Source: Erysipelotrichaceae bacterium
GTDB taxonomy: Bacteria > Bacillota_I > Bacilli_A > Erysipelotrichales > Erysipelotrichaceae
Length of the DNA stretch: 24,259 bases
Direction: 5' to 3'
NCBI GenBank assembly: GCA_003510215.1
Contig: DOKQ01000161.1
Span: 1 to 24,259 of the forward strand
Each line of letters starts with the position of its first letter. The stretch's first letter is position 1. Both the position numbers and the translations under genes were made by a program. This document shows, one piece after another, positions 23,850 through 24,259 of this stretch. The notes under the pieces are model-generated. The model searched no databases and had not been told where the DNA came from. It saw only the letters and a program-made list of their open reading frames with translations.

Positions 23850-24259
23850 AAATCCAATGCCTATGCAAGATCCGATAGTTCGTCAGAATAATTTTTCTGA
23901 AGTGGCTTTAGGATATACATGGGAAGAGGCGTTGAGGGAAGCTGAACGCTGTTTGCAGTGTAAGCACAAGCCATGTGTCACAAGCTGTCCAGTGAATGTG
24001 AGTATTCCTGAGTTTATACAGGCGATTTTGGATAAAGATATCAATAAAGCCGCAGAAATTATTTATGAGACCAACTGTTTTCCTTCCATTTGTGGTCGTG
24101 TGTGTCCGCAGGAAGTTCAGTGTGAGAAAACGTGTGTTATGGGGATTCGGAATGAACCGGTAGCCATTGGCCGTCTGGAGCGCTTTGTAGGCGATCTGGC
24201 GCAGGTTAAATCAACGATTACTCCGGTAGCTAAGGGGAAAGTTGCGATTGTTGGTTCAG
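23836..24259 (+). CDS. nfnB: NfnB/GltA-like large subunit, 3'-truncated by window end
   Basis: About 141 N-terminal residues of a protein of the NADPH-dependent glutamate synthase small-subunit (GltA/NfnB) family. The frame is open to the end of the window. Cysteines for two [4Fe-4S] clusters are at 39, 42, 47 and 51 and at 81, 86, 90, 96 and 100. The visible part ends at the start of the FAD-binding dinucleotide fold (KVAIVGS). The ATG has GAGGAGG seven bases upstream and lies inside nfnA. With NfnA it should form the bifurcating transhydrogenase that makes NADPH from NADH and reduced ferredoxin, usual in anaerobes. A stand-alone glutamate synthase subunit is less likely because of the NfnA pairing. 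Confidence 0.88.
   Translation, partial: MQKTKNPMPMQDPIVRQNNFSEVALGYTWEEALREAERCLQCKHKPCVTSCPVNVSIPEFIQAILDKDINKAAEIIYETNCFPSICGRVCPQEVQCEKTCVMGIRNEPVAIGRLERFVGDLAQVKSTITPVAKGKVAIVGS

Noticed and set aside
20752..24259. Horizontally acquired island (galM to nfnB)
   Set aside because: No integrase, repeats, tRNA or obvious composition shift was seen by eye; synteny change alone does not prove transfer.
1..24259. CRISPR array, prophage, toxin-antitoxin or other defence system
   Set aside because: No regularly spaced repeats, phage or transposase genes, or small toxin-antitoxin pairs could be found on either strand.

Overview
The window is a densely packed chromosomal stretch from a low-to-moderate GC Gram-positive bacterium (Bacillota). 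The evidence is strong AGGAGG-type ribosome binding sites, an rplU-prp-rpmA operon with a folded L21-type leader, an N-terminal L27 extension together with its processing protease, DivIB-type FtsQ, and the order Asp23 protein - FakA - RecG - PlsX - RNase III. The mixture of gene orders, with no spo0B, fapR or ftsAZ in the expected places, suggests an Erysipelotrichia-like anaerobe. That placement is an inference from sequence features only. No tRNA, rRNA, CRISPR array, insertion sequence or prophage gene was found, and no stretch longer than 300 bases lacks a gene.

Layout: (1) 1-2082 is the 3' two thirds of dnaE (replicative polymerase). (2) 2134-4213 is an OmpR-type response regulator and its membrane histidine kinase. 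(3) 4256-5616 is a TrmN6-like tRNA methyltransferase overlapping a DUF554 membrane protein. (4) 5645-6755 is a promoter, L21 leader, rplU, prp, rpmA and terminator. (5) 6774-9738 is obgE, ruvA and ruvB, separated by compact terminators. (6) 9774-11495 is a thiol/sulfur island: thioredoxin, a Crp/Fnr-type regulator on the minus strand, a cytoplasmic rhodanese and a lipoprotein rhodanese. (7) A minus-strand HAD phosphatase (11482-12153) is divergent from murG-murB-divIB (12232-14956). (8) A strong promoter then drives an Asp23 protein and the fatty-acid kinase fakA (15018-17043). (9) recG follows. (10) plsX-rnc-galM-galK-nfnA-nfnB runs to the end of the window, with nfnB cut off.

Most genes are core functions: replication and repair, translation, envelope synthesis and lipid precursors. 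FakA and PlsX sit close together and both make acyl-phosphate, linking exogenous and endogenous fatty acids to phospholipid synthesis. MurG, MurB and DivIB supply peptidoglycan precursor and division functions. The accessory parts are the sulfur/redox island and the insertion of galactose genes and an electron-bifurcating Nfn pair after rnc, where many Firmicutes carry smc-ftsY.

The points most worth a second look are the tandem-duplicated rhodaneses (one exported) beside a cysteine-bearing Crp/Fnr regulator, an Asn in place of a metal-binding Asp in RNase III, a galactokinase with an altered sugar-binding motif, and repeated terminator hairpins placed directly against the next gene's start. 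I did not find a clearly novel multi-gene defence or mobile system.
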